Counted from the stretch's first letter, positions 8,826 to 17,032 are shown. The stretch: 64,000 nt of DNA from Candidatus Thiothrix anitrata (GCF_017901155.1 NZ_CP072800.1:1329283-1393282), one strand, 5' to 3'. Numbers and translations are program-made. The notes: generated by a model not told the origin, from the sequence alone.

Positions 8826-9125
8826 TTATTGGTGGTGGACGCTGATGAAGACACTATCCGGTTCAAGGAAATACCATTTGATGTACCAACCTTGCCCGGC
8901 GTGTTGGGTTTTCACGATGTGGACTTCAACACTGGCATCAAAATGGTGGGGGCTGGCGGTGTGTTCATTACCTCTGCTGCGCCCCAAAATGGAGGCGACT
9001 TCAGTGGGTGTTACTGCTCCGGTCATCAGCAAGTTCTTGATGTCAATGTTGTTTCTGGCTTCATGCTGGATATTGCCTGCATTCAGGCACTCAATGACTT
9101 TCCGCTTCGTATTTTTAAAGTTCAT
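8826..9125 (-). CDS. Small toxin-like protein, MqsR-type gene pair
   Basis: This 99-residue protein ends in a beta-rich segment (VEVHIVKTQHAGQGWYIKWYFLEPDSVFISVHH) that looks like the RelE/MqsR fold of mRNA interferases. It precedes a two-CxxC zinc-ribbon gene, the arrangement of mqsRA. A palindrome lies 27 bases upstream. I cannot identify catalytic residues with certainty; a different small-toxin family is possible. Confidence 0.55.
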   Translation of the reverse strand: MNFKNTKRKVIECLNAGNIQHEARNNIDIKNLLMTGAVTPTEVASILGRSRGNEHTASPHHFDASVEVHIVKTQHAGQGWYIKWYFLEPDSVFISVHHQ

Positions 9126-9151
9126 GAAAGACTTTGGTGGTTGTTTTATTG

Positions 9152-9175
9152 ATTGTACGAATATTGGCGTACAAT
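9152..9175. promoter_or_regulatory. Inverted repeat between the TA pair and alkB
   Basis: ATTGTACG and CGTACAAT are perfect 8-bp arms around eight bases, between the divergent toxin-like gene and alkB. Its place just upstream of the toxin start suggests an operator for the TA pair; it might also affect alkB. Confidence 0.45.
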
Positions 9176-9209
9176 ATCAATGTTGTGCTTTAACGGTCAA
9201 AATCCCCCC

Positions 9210-9857
9210 ATGAACCTCAACCTCTTCAACACCCCGCCCGAACCGTGGACTGAACCCTTAAGCCCCGGTGCGCTGGTATTGCGCCAATACGCCACCGCCC
9301 ACACCGACAGCTTGCTGGCAGGCATCCACGCCATTGCTGCCCAAGCCCCGTTCCGGCACATGCAAACGCCCGGCGGCTATACGATGTCGGTGGCGATGAC
9401 CAATTGCGGCACGGCGGGCTGGATCACCGACCGCAAAGGCTACCGCTACAGCACCACCGACCCGCTGAGTGGGCAAGCGTGGCCTGCGCTGCCAGCGGAT
9501 TTCCGCAGCTTGGCGCAAGCCGCAGCACTGGCGGCAGGTTTCCCCGCTTTCCAGCCGGATGCTTGCCTGATCAACCGTTATCCGGTGGGCGCAAAAATGG
9601 CACTGCATCAAGATCGCGACGAACGCGACCTGACCGCGCCGATTGTGTCGGTGTCACTGGGTTTGCCCGCGACGTTCTTATGGGGCGGATTGCAGCGCAG
9701 TGACAAGGCGGTGAAAGTGCCATTGCTGCACGGCGATGTGGTGGTGTGGGGCAGGGAGGCGCGGTTGGTGTTCCACGGCATTGCGCCACTCAAAGCGGGG
9801 CAACACCCGCTGCTGGGTGAAGCGCGTATCAACCTGACGTTTCGGCAGGTGTTGTAA
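9210..9857 (+). CDS. alkB: AlkB-type DNA/RNA dealkylation dioxygenase
   Basis: AlkB uses Fe(II) and 2-oxoglutarate to remove methyl groups from 1-methyladenine and 3-methylcytosine. The iron ligands are in HQDRDE (H and D) and VFHGI, and the 2-oxoglutarate-binding RINLTFR closes the protein. The ATG before NLNLFNTP gives 215 residues, the usual bacterial length; an earlier in-frame start adds an unrelated tail. It is divergent from the MqsRA-like pair. Confidence 0.93.
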   Translation: MNLNLFNTPPEPWTEPLSPGALVLRQYATAHTDSLLAGIHAIAAQAPFRHMQTPGGYTMSVAMTNCGTAGWITDRKGYRYSTTDPLSGQAWPALPADFRSLAQAAALAAGFPAFQPDACLINRYPVGAKMALHQDRDERDLTAPIVSVSLGLPATFLWGGLQRSDKAVKVPLLHGDVVVWGREARLVFHGIAPLKAGQHPLLGEARINLTFRQVL

Positions 9858-9916
9858 TATCATGACGGTTAACGTAAAACCCCACGTCCTTCCTGTTGAT
9901 TCGGAGAGCAAAAGCT

Positions 9917-10123
9917 ATGGCAAACGATAAACCGATAGTGGGCGGACGTGCCAAGTTAGGCAGCGTCACCGAAGTGCCACCCTATTCGGGTGCAAAGCCG
10001 CACTTCCTGCTGGGAGAAGAACTTGACGACCAGTTGGAGATTGTGGAACTGATCCGGCTAACCGCCCGTGAGCTTCCCTCGTCAGCCCCTAAAAAAGCCA
10101 AACCAGAAAAGGCAAAAATTTAA
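9917..10123 (+). CDS. Small protein of unknown function
   Basis: Sixty-eight residues from an ATG preceded by GGAGAG. The middle is neutral and the C-terminus is rich in Lys, Pro and Ala (APKKAKPEKAKI), as in small nucleic-acid-binding or antitoxin-like proteins. I do not recognise the family. A second tiny reading frame follows at once, so the two may form a pair. Confidence 0.5.
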   Translation: MANDKPIVGGRAKLGSVTEVPPYSGAKPHFLLGEELDDQLEIVELIRLTARELPSSAPKKAKPEKAKI

Positions 10124-10135
10124 TATGCAACTCAG

Positions 10136-10255
10136 ATGTTTCTTGACGAAACAACGATTCCTTGCACAGAGTGGGCAACCACCGAAGAACTCGTCGAAGT
10201 GGTTTTCAATGAGGCCTTAAAAGCGGCATCATATGCCTTAAGCCCGTATAACTGA
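10136..10255 (+). CDS. Possible tiny protein (39 residues)
   Basis: An ATG frame just after the preceding gene encodes MFLDETTIPCTEWATTEELV and ends ALSPYN. Composition looks protein-like, but there is no clear ribosome site and no family. It may be a real partner of the preceding small gene or the head of a truncated gene. Confidence 0.25.
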   Translation: MFLDETTIPCTEWATTEELVEVVFNEALKAASYALSPYN

Positions 10256-10268
10256 GTGAACGACACCC

Positions 10269-10298
10269 TTGCACCAAGGAAAAAACTCCCTGTATAGT
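10269..10298 (+). promoter_or_regulatory. Probable sigma-70 promoter of the leader
   Basis: TATAGT (five of six consensus bases) lies 18 bases after TTGCAC (three of six). Transcription would start about ten bases later, right at the leader-peptide start codon and ahead of the attenuator-like hairpins. Confidence 0.35.
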
Positions 10299-10305
10299 GC
10301 CGACC

Positions 10306-10380
10306 ATGAACACCGTAACCACCTTTTTCACCCACGCCTATCGCTGGCTAAAACTCTGCAAATACACGCGGAGCAGCTAG
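10306..10380 (+). CDS. Candidate leader peptide (24 residues)
   Basis: The frame MNTVTTFFTHAYRWLKLCKY ends TRSS with a TAG stop that lies inside the 5' arm of the antiterminator-like pairing described next. The peptide holds two Phe, two Tyr and one Trp in 24 residues, as expected if an aromatic amino acid is sensed. A ribosome reading to the stop would cover that arm and favour the terminator. There is no nearby ribosome site; the ATG may be close to the 5' end of the transcript. Confidence 0.35.
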   Translation: MNTVTTFFTHAYRWLKLCKYTRSS

Positions 10381-10448
10381 TTTTTGCCTTTTTTCATTAG
10401 CTGCGGGATTCCCCAGTTAATGATGCTTAATCCCGCAGCCCCCTTTTT
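10373..10448 (+). promoter_or_regulatory. Attenuator-like switch (two exclusive hairpins and a U-run)
   Basis: TAGCTGC (10398-10404) can pair with the upstream GCAGCTA, while the overlapping GCTGCGGGATT (10400-10410) can pair with AATCCCGCAGC (10429-10439), which is followed by CCCCTTTTT. The two pairings exclude each other, as in a transcription attenuator. The second hairpin alone would be an intrinsic terminator. The gene it would control is now a pseudogene. Confidence 0.55.
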
Positions 10449-10458
10449 GGAGGCCATC

Positions 10459-10714
10459 ATGCGGGAAATACCCAACAACGACGACACCCCAAACTATTTC
10501 CGCACAGGCTGGATGCTGGCAGTGGGCGGCACGGCGTTGTTCGCGCTCAAATCCATTTTCATCAAGCTGGCTTACTTGGAACGCTTGACGCTGTATACCT
10601 ACCCGATTATGACGACGGTGTTGGGTTGGTTGTGGTTACGCGAAGTAATTACGCTGCGCGTTTTGTTGGCTACTGCTGGTGATGGTGGGTGTGGGGTTGT
10701 TGGGAAAGAAATAA
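10459..10714 (+). pseudogene. EamA/DMT-family transporter remnant
   Basis: The start, with GGAGG upstream, reads into a first membrane helix (GWMLAVGGTALFALKSIFIK). It then jumps to the family's last helices (LYTYPIMTTVLGWLWLREVI), so about 200 residues are missing. A further frameshift near 10670 moves the natural end LLVMVGVGLLGKK into another frame, with its stop at 10712-10714. EamA proteins are metabolite exporters; this copy cannot work. It lies behind the attenuator-like leader. Confidence 0.8.
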
Positions 10715-10736
10715 GATGTGATGGTGACGTTTTTGG

Positions 10737-11111
10737 TTATGAATTCACTATCAACACCACTACCACCATATCCTTGTCAGCATCCGCCCGGAAATATTCC
10801 GCATGGCGGCTTTGAAACTCCTGTTTCACGGTCGCCACGTTCTCAGGTTTGACCTGGGCAATACGCATGGCTTCATCCAGATGGCTGCCGTCGCCACGTA
10901 AGGTTTCTTCGCGCAAGGCGGAATAATGCGCTTGGACATAAGCACTGACGCGCTGGCGGCGAGCATCATACGCCGCTTCCGTAAACGTGCCGCCGATCAG
11001 GGAGGGGATGTCCCATACCGTCGGCAAGTGGCTGGGGCTGCCCGGACTGGAACAGCCGCTGAGACAGGTTGCCAACGCTAACAGGTATAAATGCGGGGGT
11101 GTCAGTTGCAT
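10737..11111 (-). CDS. Small lipoprotein of unknown function
   Basis: The chosen ATG has GAGGAA upstream and gives 124 residues. A lipoprotein signal peptide ends in the lipobox LSGC, so the mature protein would be anchored by its cysteine in the cell envelope. The rest is helical and charged (YDARRQRVSAYVQAHYSALREE) and ends in a run of hydrophobic residues. No family is recognised. Confidence 0.65.
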   Translation of the reverse strand: MQLTPPHLYLLALATCLSGCSSPGSPSHLPTVWDIPSLIGGTFTEAAYDARRQRVSAYVQAHYSALREETLRGDGSHLDEAMRIAQVKPENVATVKQEFQSRHAEYFRADADKDMVVVVLIVNS

Positions 11112-11236
11112 GGTGATGTTCCTCATTACATGTCGTCGGTTGCTGAACGGATGTCGCTACGCCATCGACAACACTTTCAAAGACAGCTATGTCGTGACAA
11201 AGATGACGAAGTGGTGGAATACGCCCTGCCAGCACT

Positions 11237-11923
11237 TCAACGCCGTAATACCAACAGCAAATACCCCAAACTCAACAGGCTGGAAAGTGCCGCCGCAAAA
11301 TAGGTTAATGCCGCTGCTGTCAGCACCTGACGGGCAGCGGGTAGGTGTTCGGCAGGCAGGTAGCCTTCCTCCAAAATCGGTAAGGCTTTCTCAAAACTGG
11401 CATCCCATTCTTCGGGCAACACAATCAGGTAGGTGAGTGCTCCGACAATGTGTAATGCCGCACTGATGAGGATGGGTAATAACATGGCTACTGGGGAGCG
11501 GCTCAACAGACCAAACAGCGGCGCAAGCCACAATGCCATTGAGCCACTGCGCTGAATTTTTATTGCCAAGGGAATATAGCGGGCGCGACGCTCAAAAATG
11601 GGTTCGCGGCGGTGAAACTGGATGGCGTGACCAACTTCATGCGCGGCAATCGCCACAGCGGTGAGGGAACGCCCGTTGAAATTGCTGGGGCTGAGGCGCA
11701 CCATCCGCGCTTCTGGGTCAAAATGGTCGTTATTTTCCTCGGTCATTTCAACGCGGATACCATCCAGTTTGAAACGCTCGATCAAATGTTGCGCCAATTC
11801 ACCGCCCGTACCGGGCATATCGGGCAACTCCGCAGCGTGGCGGCGCATGACTTGCTTCACCCACCATTGCGGCGCGTAAATCAGGGCGGCAAACAGCAGC
11901 ATTAGTACGATCAACACAGACAT
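11237..11923 (-). CDS. YugP-like membrane zinc metallopeptidase
   Basis: The 228-residue protein has an N-terminal membrane helix and a HEVGH zinc motif near residue 94 inside AVAIAAHEVGHAIQF. Further hydrophobic segments follow and two membrane helices close the C-terminus, as in the neutral zinc metallopeptidase family typified by B. subtilis YugP. The active site should face the cytoplasmic or membrane side; substrates are unknown. The gene stands alone on the minus strand. Confidence 0.88.
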   Translation of the reverse strand: MSVLIVLMLLFAALIYAPQWWVKQVMRRHAAELPDMPGTGGELAQHLIERFKLDGIRVEMTEENNDHFDPEARMVRLSPSNFNGRSLTAVAIAAHEVGHAIQFHRREPIFERRARYIPLAIKIQRSGSMALWLAPLFGLLSRSPVAMLLPILISAALHIVGALTYLIVLPEEWDASFEKALPILEEGYLPAEHLPAARQVLTAAALTYFAAALSSLLSLGYLLLVLRR

Positions 11924-11969
11924 GGTGGCTTACCTTCGGCAACGACGCATTGTGTTCAGCTTACTCCCT

Positions 11970-12308
11970 TCAGGCAGGCTTACGCGCCCAGGGCACAACG
12001 GTCGTCACTAACTGCTGCACTGCCAGCAGCGGGTCTGTTTCGTCAGTGGTTTTAACCCGCACGCCGTATTGCTTCATTTGATTGATAAAACTTTTCCCAC
12101 ACGGGCCGGTGATCAAATAATCCAACGCCAACAACGGGTGATCGCCGCGCTTGTCCCATGCATGGATCGACATTTCCATCGACAATTCCAACGAATCAAG
12201 GGGCTGCACCGCTTGCTCGGCACTCCATTCATACAGCAAAAAGCTGCGGGCTTTGCTGGCGTGTCCGGTAACGGTACGCAAATTTTGGCTGGTAACGCCG
12301 ATTTTCAT
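11970..12308 (-). CDS. NifX/NifB-like cofactor-binding protein
   Basis: MKIGVTSQNLRTVTGHASKA marks the dinitrogenase iron-molybdenum cofactor family (an RNase H-like fold that binds metal clusters). The start shown gives 112 residues; an upstream extension in frame shows no family similarity. No nitrogenase genes are seen here, and many members are general iron-sulfur-related proteins, so a nitrogen-fixation role should not be assumed. Confidence 0.75.
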   Translation of the reverse strand: MKIGVTSQNLRTVTGHASKARSFLLYEWSAEQAVQPLDSLELSMEMSIHAWDKRGDHPLLALDYLITGPCGKSFINQMKQYGVRVKTTDETDPLLAVQQLVTTVVPWARKPA

Positions 12309-12477
12309 AATAGTGGCTCTGTGACGTGATAAGGTTTGTCTTGCGTGGATGATACTGAACAATGATTGAAAGATCGCTTACCTTGTGGAATGCTTGTCGC
12401 TCTTAACTTTACACTTTGCTTAAAACGATCAGAGCATGATAGCCTCCTAACGCGAAACACATCAATAGGGAAACCAC

Positions 12478-13269
12478 ATGGACTTGCCAAACCTTCTCCA
12501 AGCCACCGTGCGCATTGCTCAAACAGCAGGCGATAAAATCATGACAGTCTATAACGCCCCTGATTTTGCGGTGAAACACAAGGCCGATGATTCCCCACTC
12601 ACAGCGGCGGATATGGCTGCGCATCACCACATTGTGGATGCATTAACCGCACTCACCCCGCAATACCCGGTGCTTTCCGAAGAATCCGCGAGCCTGCCCT
12701 TTAGCGAGCGCAGCCAATGGCAAACCTACTGGCTAGTTGACCCGCTGGATGGAACCCGCGAATTCGTCAAACGCAATGGCGAATTCAGCACCCTGATTGC
12801 CTTGGTGCACAACAACGCCCCGATTCTCGGTGTAGTCCATGCCCCCGCATTAAACGAAACTTGGTTTGCACACCAAGGCGGTGGTGCATTCAAGCAAATG
12901 CACGGGGAAACCTTTCCCATCAGCACCCGTGCCACCGGTAAGCCGCTCAAAGTCATGGGCAGCAAATCACACCGTGACCCGATCATGCCGCAGTTTTTGG
13001 AACGCATCGGCGAACACGAATACGCAGTGATGGGCAGCATTCTCAAAGCCTGCCGCGTTGCTGAAGGTTCAGCGGACATTTACCCCCGCCTTGGCTTAAC
13101 ATCGGAATGGGACACCGCCGCCGCGCAAATTATTGTGGAAGAAGCCGGTGGGCATTTCACCCGCACCGACATGCAACCATTGCGCTACAACACTAAAGAC
13201 TCCCTGCTGAACCCACATTTCTTCGTGTTCGGCAAGGATTACCACGACTGGTCGCAATATTTAGCGTAG
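12478..13269 (+). CDS. cysQ: 3'(2'),5'-bisphosphate nucleotidase CysQ
   Basis: CysQ hydrolyses 3'-phosphoadenosine 5'-phosphate, a by-product of sulfate assimilation. The metal-binding signatures of the inositol-phosphatase superfamily are present: SEES (residues 64-67 region), LVDPLDGTREF, and EWDTAAAQIIVEEAGG near the C-terminus. The 263-residue length is normal. No sulfur-assimilation genes are adjacent. Confidence 0.93.
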   Translation: MDLPNLLQATVRIAQTAGDKIMTVYNAPDFAVKHKADDSPLTAADMAAHHHIVDALTALTPQYPVLSEESASLPFSERSQWQTYWLVDPLDGTREFVKRNGEFSTLIALVHNNAPILGVVHAPALNETWFAHQGGGAFKQMHGETFPISTRATGKPLKVMGSKSHRDPIMPQFLERIGEHEYAVMGSILKACRVAEGSADIYPRLGLTSEWDTAAAQIIVEEAGGHFTRTDMQPLRYNTKDSLLNPHFFVFGKDYHDWSQYLA

Positions 13270-13291
13270 GTTGTGAATTTCTTCAAAAAAG

Positions 13292-13332
13292 GTTCATACT
13301 TCGAGTTAATCCATTAGCTGGTACGTATGAAC
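13292..13332 (+). repeat. Inverted repeat just before a start codon
   Basis: GTTCATAC and GTATGAAC are perfect 8-bp arms with a 25-base loop; the second arm ends one base before the ATG of the next gene. In RNA this hairpin would cover the ribosome-binding region. Confidence 0.4.
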
Positions 13333-13333
13333 T

Positions 13334-13636
13334 ATGAAAAATCCGCTCATTACCCTTCAGCATGAGCATATTGTCATCACCAACAACTCTGACAGACAGC
13401 TGCGCCTGCAAGTTAACTACAACAGTCAAACACCAGCGCACCTGTCTTGTCAGTTTGCTGACAGCAAACACGATTTATTCGCGGCGGTATTCGCTGCTCC
13501 AAACGACATGCAACAACTCACACGCCGCGCACTTTCGTTTATTCGCGCTCACTTATTAATCGCAGACATTGGTGCAATGGAAACCGCCATGTTGCAGGCG
13601 GTAGAACATAGTTTGCGTAGTCGTCACCGTTCTTAG
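13334..13636 (+). CDS. Unknown protein upstream of the repeat-protein/amidoligase pair
   Basis: A 100-residue soluble protein with a beta-rich first half (LQHEHIVITNNSDRQLRLQVNY) and a helical second half ending in SLRSRHRS. I recognise no family. No ribosome site is visible, and the start is next to an inverted repeat. It reads in the same direction as the following two genes but is separated from them by about 110 bases. Confidence 0.55.
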   Translation: MKNPLITLQHEHIVITNNSDRQLRLQVNYNSQTPAHLSCQFADSKHDLFAAVFAAPNDMQQLTRRALSFIRAHLLIADIGAMETAMLQAVEHSLRSRHRS

Positions 13637-13749
13637 GCATTTCATCCATTATTCATCCTCATTATTTGCATTACGTTGAACGACGGTCTACACCTGATAC
13701 TAATAACAACATAAAACGGTTTTGCGAGTAACCCCAAAGGAAATCCATT

Positions 13750-14151
13750 ATGAGCGATAAAATCGAAAAGCTTTCTGAGCTTGATCTGCAATTCAACGCC
13801 TACGCCAAGAGCAATTACACTTACAACGATGCGGAACTGTTAGCCTCGTTGTGGAATATTGATATTGTTGATGCGAAAAAAACCATAGGCTACAAAATCA
13901 TCAATAAACTTGAGCATTTATTGCCCGAAAAAATCATCGGCGGCTCCGGTAAGTTTGACCACGAGGAGCGCAAATACGACCTGCCTGCGTTAGGCACTTT
14001 TGTCCTCAGCCCGTACACCTACAGCGATGCTGAGAAATTGGCGCAATTATGGGAAATTGGCGTGGTGGATGCCAAAGAAATCATTGGTATCAAAGTCATG
14101 TACGGCAACGAAGACTTGCTACCTGAGGAAGTACGCGTCGTTGGTTGCTAA
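13750..14151 (+). CDS. Protein made of two similar ~38-residue repeats
   Basis: Starting at an ATG with AAAGGAAA upstream, this 133-residue protein carries two copies of a unit near residues 23-60 and 95-130: YTYNDAELLASLWNIDIVDA and YTYSDAEKLAQLWEIGVVDA, each continuing to a LLPE motif. A Gly/charge-rich linker (GGSGKFDHEERK) joins them. No cysteine is present except the last residue. The amidoligase gene starts inside its 3' end, so it is the natural candidate substrate or partner of that enzyme. I know no described family with this unit. Confidence 0.7.
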   Translation: MSDKIEKLSELDLQFNAYAKSNYTYNDAELLASLWNIDIVDAKKTIGYKIINKLEHLLPEKIIGGSGKFDHEERKYDLPALGTFVLSPYTYSDAEKLAQLWEIGVVDAKEIIGIKVMYGNEDLLPEEVRVVGC

Positions 14152-15160
14152 TACGGCAAACCCTGCCTGTGCAACAGTGGGTATTGAGGTGGAACTGCTG
14201 GCTTCGGCTGGCAGTGATCGCCGCGCACTTGCCGAGTTAATTGCCAAACGCTTAAAGGGTAGTGTACGGGCATTTTTCCACACCGATTCCGAACCCAGCA
14301 AGGTGCAAGGTAAGCCCTTGTTTTATCATCTCACCCAAGGTTTCGCGGTGCATGACGCGCATGGCAAACTGATTGCCAAGTGCGTAGATGATATTACCTT
14401 GCAACACGATCTCAACAAAGACGCGCCTGCGGTTCCCGGTTGGTATCGTTTGGTGAGTGATGAGATTCGTTTGTTACGCTTGATTGCCCGCCATAGCCAA
14501 GCGGATTTACCCATTGATGCCAGCTTGCAAGCTGTTGGGGAATTATTTGGTACGCAACCACAAGCCAGTGCAGGTGGGGTGTATCGCCTGAGTGATAGTA
14601 GCGGTGCATCCATCGCCCTTGCCGCACCTTTACCCGGTGAACGCGAGCGTGCTTGCGAGTTGATTACCGCGCCACTGATGGCACACGACCGAGATACCTT
14701 GCCATTATTGCTGGATTGCGCCAATGAACTGGGCTTTTTACTGCCACTGGAAGGGGCGACGCACTTGCATTTCGATGGCGCACCGTTTTGTCATGCCGCT
14801 ACTTTGCAACATTTGGTGAATACGCTTCACCCGCAGCGCGAAACCTTGCGCGAACAACTGCATACTAACCCACATTGCCGCCGCTTGGGGGCGTGGTCTG
14901 AAAGTTTGCTTGCCAGCGTCAATGCTGCTGATTTCAATAGCTTGACGTGGGATGATGCACGCGCACGTTTGGCGCAATTATCCAAGAAAGAACTGACCAA
15001 GTACTGCGATTTCAACATCCGCAATATCATTGTGCCGACAGCGGGCAAACACACGTTGGAAGTGCGAATTTTGCCATCAACCTTGGCGGCAGATACGATT
15101 CAGGCCGCGCTTGATCAATTCCAGAGATGCTTTGCGCAAGTGCTGGCGGCAAGCCGCTAA
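14141..15160 (+). CDS. Amidoligase-family enzyme
   Basis: This 339-residue protein carries motifs of the Amidoligase_2 family (glutamate-cysteine ligase/glutamine synthetase-like fold): TVGIEVELL at the start, the central CELITAPL and HLHFDGAPF, and the C-terminal CDFNIRNI and TLEVRILP. The family is thought to form amide bonds in peptides or small molecules using ATP. A TTG start ten bases after GAGGAA fits best, inside the end of the repeat-protein gene; a GTG about 11 codons later is possible. Similar enzymes often sit with ATP-grasp or glutamine amidotransferase genes, but none is seen here. Confidence 0.78.
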   Translation: MVANTANPACATVGIEVELLASAGSDRRALAELIAKRLKGSVRAFFHTDSEPSKVQGKPLFYHLTQGFAVHDAHGKLIAKCVDDITLQHDLNKDAPAVPGWYRLVSDEIRLLRLIARHSQADLPIDASLQAVGELFGTQPQASAGGVYRLSDSSGASIALAAPLPGERERACELITAPLMAHDRDTLPLLLDCANELGFLLPLEGATHLHFDGAPFCHAATLQHLVNTLHPQRETLREQLHTNPHCRRLGAWSESLLASVNAADFNSLTWDDARARLAQLSKKELTKYCDFNIRNIIVPTAGKHTLEVRILPSTLAADTIQAALDQFQRCFAQVLAASR

Positions 15161-16945
15161 TCACGGCTCACCGTACAATTTGCGGTACAAACCGTCCTGC
15201 TGAAGCAGCTCGTGATGACTGCCTTGTTCACTGATATGACCGTCTTCAAACACGAAAATATGATCTGCCTGACGTACCGCACTTAAGCGGTGTGCAATGA
15301 TCAGCGTTGTCCGTGCTTTGAGAAAATCTGCCAAGGCATCATGCAGTTTTTGTTCGGTTTCCATATCCAGTGCCGAGGTTGCCTCATCCAGAATCACGAC
15401 GCTGGGGTTGGATAAAATCATCCTTGCAATGGCCAATCGTTGACGTTGCCCACCAGAAAGGCGCATTCCCTGCCGCCCGACAATCGTATCTAAGCCGTGG
15501 GTCTGTGCGCGTACTGTATCGGCTAATTGTGCAATTTCTAACGCCTCCCACAATTGCGGGTCTGATAGTTCACGCCCTAAGGTAAGATTCAGGCGAATGC
15601 TGTCATTAAACAACGCGGGGTGTTGCAACACCGTTGCGACATGTTCTCGCACCACATCCAAACCAATGTCTGTCACTGGCACGCCGTCAAAATACAACTG
15701 GCCTTGTTGTGGCTGGTACAAGCCTAACAATACCTGCACAAAAGTCGATTTCCCGCCGCCGCTTGCGCCAACCAAAGCGACCACGCTGCCAGCAGTGATG
15801 GTTAGATTCACGTCTTTCAACACGGGCGGTTTATCGCCGTAAGCAAAGGTGATGTGTTCGGCACGCACGCCTACCGTGGTTTTTCCTGTAAACGGGTTAT
15901 GTAGATGCGGGTATTGCGGCTCTGGTTGCAGAGCCAGCAAACCATTAATGCGTTGCAATGCCGCCCGCGCCCCAAACCACCCGTATTGCATTGCCAGCAC
16001 TTCCTGCACCGGCCCCATCATAAACCACAGGTAACTGAAAACCGCGAGCATTTCCCCGATACTCAAATCTGAAAATACCACCATCAACATGCTGGCCGCT
16101 CGGAAGACATCAAAGCCAGCAATAAACAAGGTAAACGATAAGCGATTGGCGGCATCGCTGCGCCAAGCAAAGCGTCCAGCATGAATTTTCACCGCTTCGG
16201 CATGACGGGTTACTCGCGCAAAGAAATTCCGCGCCCGGTTACTGGCGCGGATTTGCTGCACGGTGTCGAGCGTTTCGGTCAATGCTTGCTGGAATACTTC
16301 AAACGCACTGTTTTCTTGGGTTTTCAGGGTTTTTACATAGGAACCCAGCTTGGTGGTCAGTAATATCACCAATGGATTGAGCAGTAAAATAAACAAGGCT
16401 AACTGCCAATGTAGCCACAGCAAGACCACCACGACACCAACGAGGGTCAATACCGCCACGACAAATTTACTGATGCTGACGCTAAGGAATTGATCAATGG
16501 TTTCCACATCGACTACTAGCCGTGAACTCACCGTGCCACTGCCCAAGGTTTCGTACTCGGTCATGGAGATGGTTTCAATATGGTTTAACAAGCGTTGACG
16601 GATTCGATAGGTAATCTGTTTGCTGATTAAGGTGAATTCACGGGTTTGATAGACCGAGGCTACTAACCACAGTAAGCGCATAATGATGGTCAGTAGCGTG
16701 ATTACGCCGATGTATAATACCGCGCCGTGCCACTCTGCGGGGAACCATGTATTCATCCAGCCGACCAGCCCGGCTGGTTTAGCCAACAAAACCTCGTCTA
16801 CCAGCAATGGAATTAGCAAGGGAATCGGCACGCTGATCAAGGTGGCAAGGATGGCAATGCTATTGGCTCTCAGGAGCGGGCGGCGATGCTGCAAAACTTG
16901 CTGAAATAATTCACGCCAAGTGTATTCGGTCAGGGATATTTTCAT
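15161..16945 (-). CDS. ABC exporter with fused membrane and ATPase domains (MsbA-like)
   Basis: This 594-residue half-transporter has six predicted membrane helices (residues about 25-310) and a complete ATPase domain: Walker A GASGGGKST, signature LSGGQRQRL, Walker B VVILDEATSALD and the H-loop histidine in LIIAHRLS. Such proteins dimerise and export lipids, peptides or drugs. Its stop directly abuts the stop of the convergent amidoligase gene, so a functional link is possible but unproven. A good terminator separates it from the cytochrome gene. Confidence 0.92.
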   Translation of the reverse strand: MKISLTEYTWRELFQQVLQHRRPLLRANSIAILATLISVPIPLLIPLLVDEVLLAKPAGLVGWMNTWFPAEWHGAVLYIGVITLLTIIMRLLWLVASVYQTREFTLISKQITYRIRQRLLNHIETISMTEYETLGSGTVSSRLVVDVETIDQFLSVSISKFVVAVLTLVGVVVVLLWLHWQLALFILLLNPLVILLTTKLGSYVKTLKTQENSAFEVFQQALTETLDTVQQIRASNRARNFFARVTRHAEAVKIHAGRFAWRSDAANRLSFTLFIAGFDVFRAASMLMVVFSDLSIGEMLAVFSYLWFMMGPVQEVLAMQYGWFGARAALQRINGLLALQPEPQYPHLHNPFTGKTTVGVRAEHITFAYGDKPPVLKDVNLTITAGSVVALVGASGGGKSTFVQVLLGLYQPQQGQLYFDGVPVTDIGLDVVREHVATVLQHPALFNDSIRLNLTLGRELSDPQLWEALEIAQLADTVRAQTHGLDTIVGRQGMRLSGGQRQRLAIARMILSNPSVVILDEATSALDMETEQKLHDALADFLKARTTLIIAHRLSAVRQADHIFVFEDGHISEQGSHHELLQQDGLYRKLYGEP

Positions 16946-16980
16946 AGCAGCATCCTACATCGGGCTTATTGCGATGCACA

Positions 16981-17005
16981 AAAAAAGGCACTGGGATAGT
17001 GCCTT
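16981..17005 (-). terminator. Intrinsic terminator of the cytochrome gene
   Basis: On the minus strand AAGGCACT and AGTGCCTT pair across a five-base loop, followed by a run of T. It lies just after the cytochrome stop codon and before the ABC exporter start. Confidence 0.8.
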
Positions 17006-17032
17006 TCTTTGCGCATAAACCGCTGGGGTTTA

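Noticed and set aside
11970-12308. A nitrogen-fixation role for the NifX-like gene
   Set aside because: The family includes many proteins outside nitrogen fixation and no nif genes are nearby.
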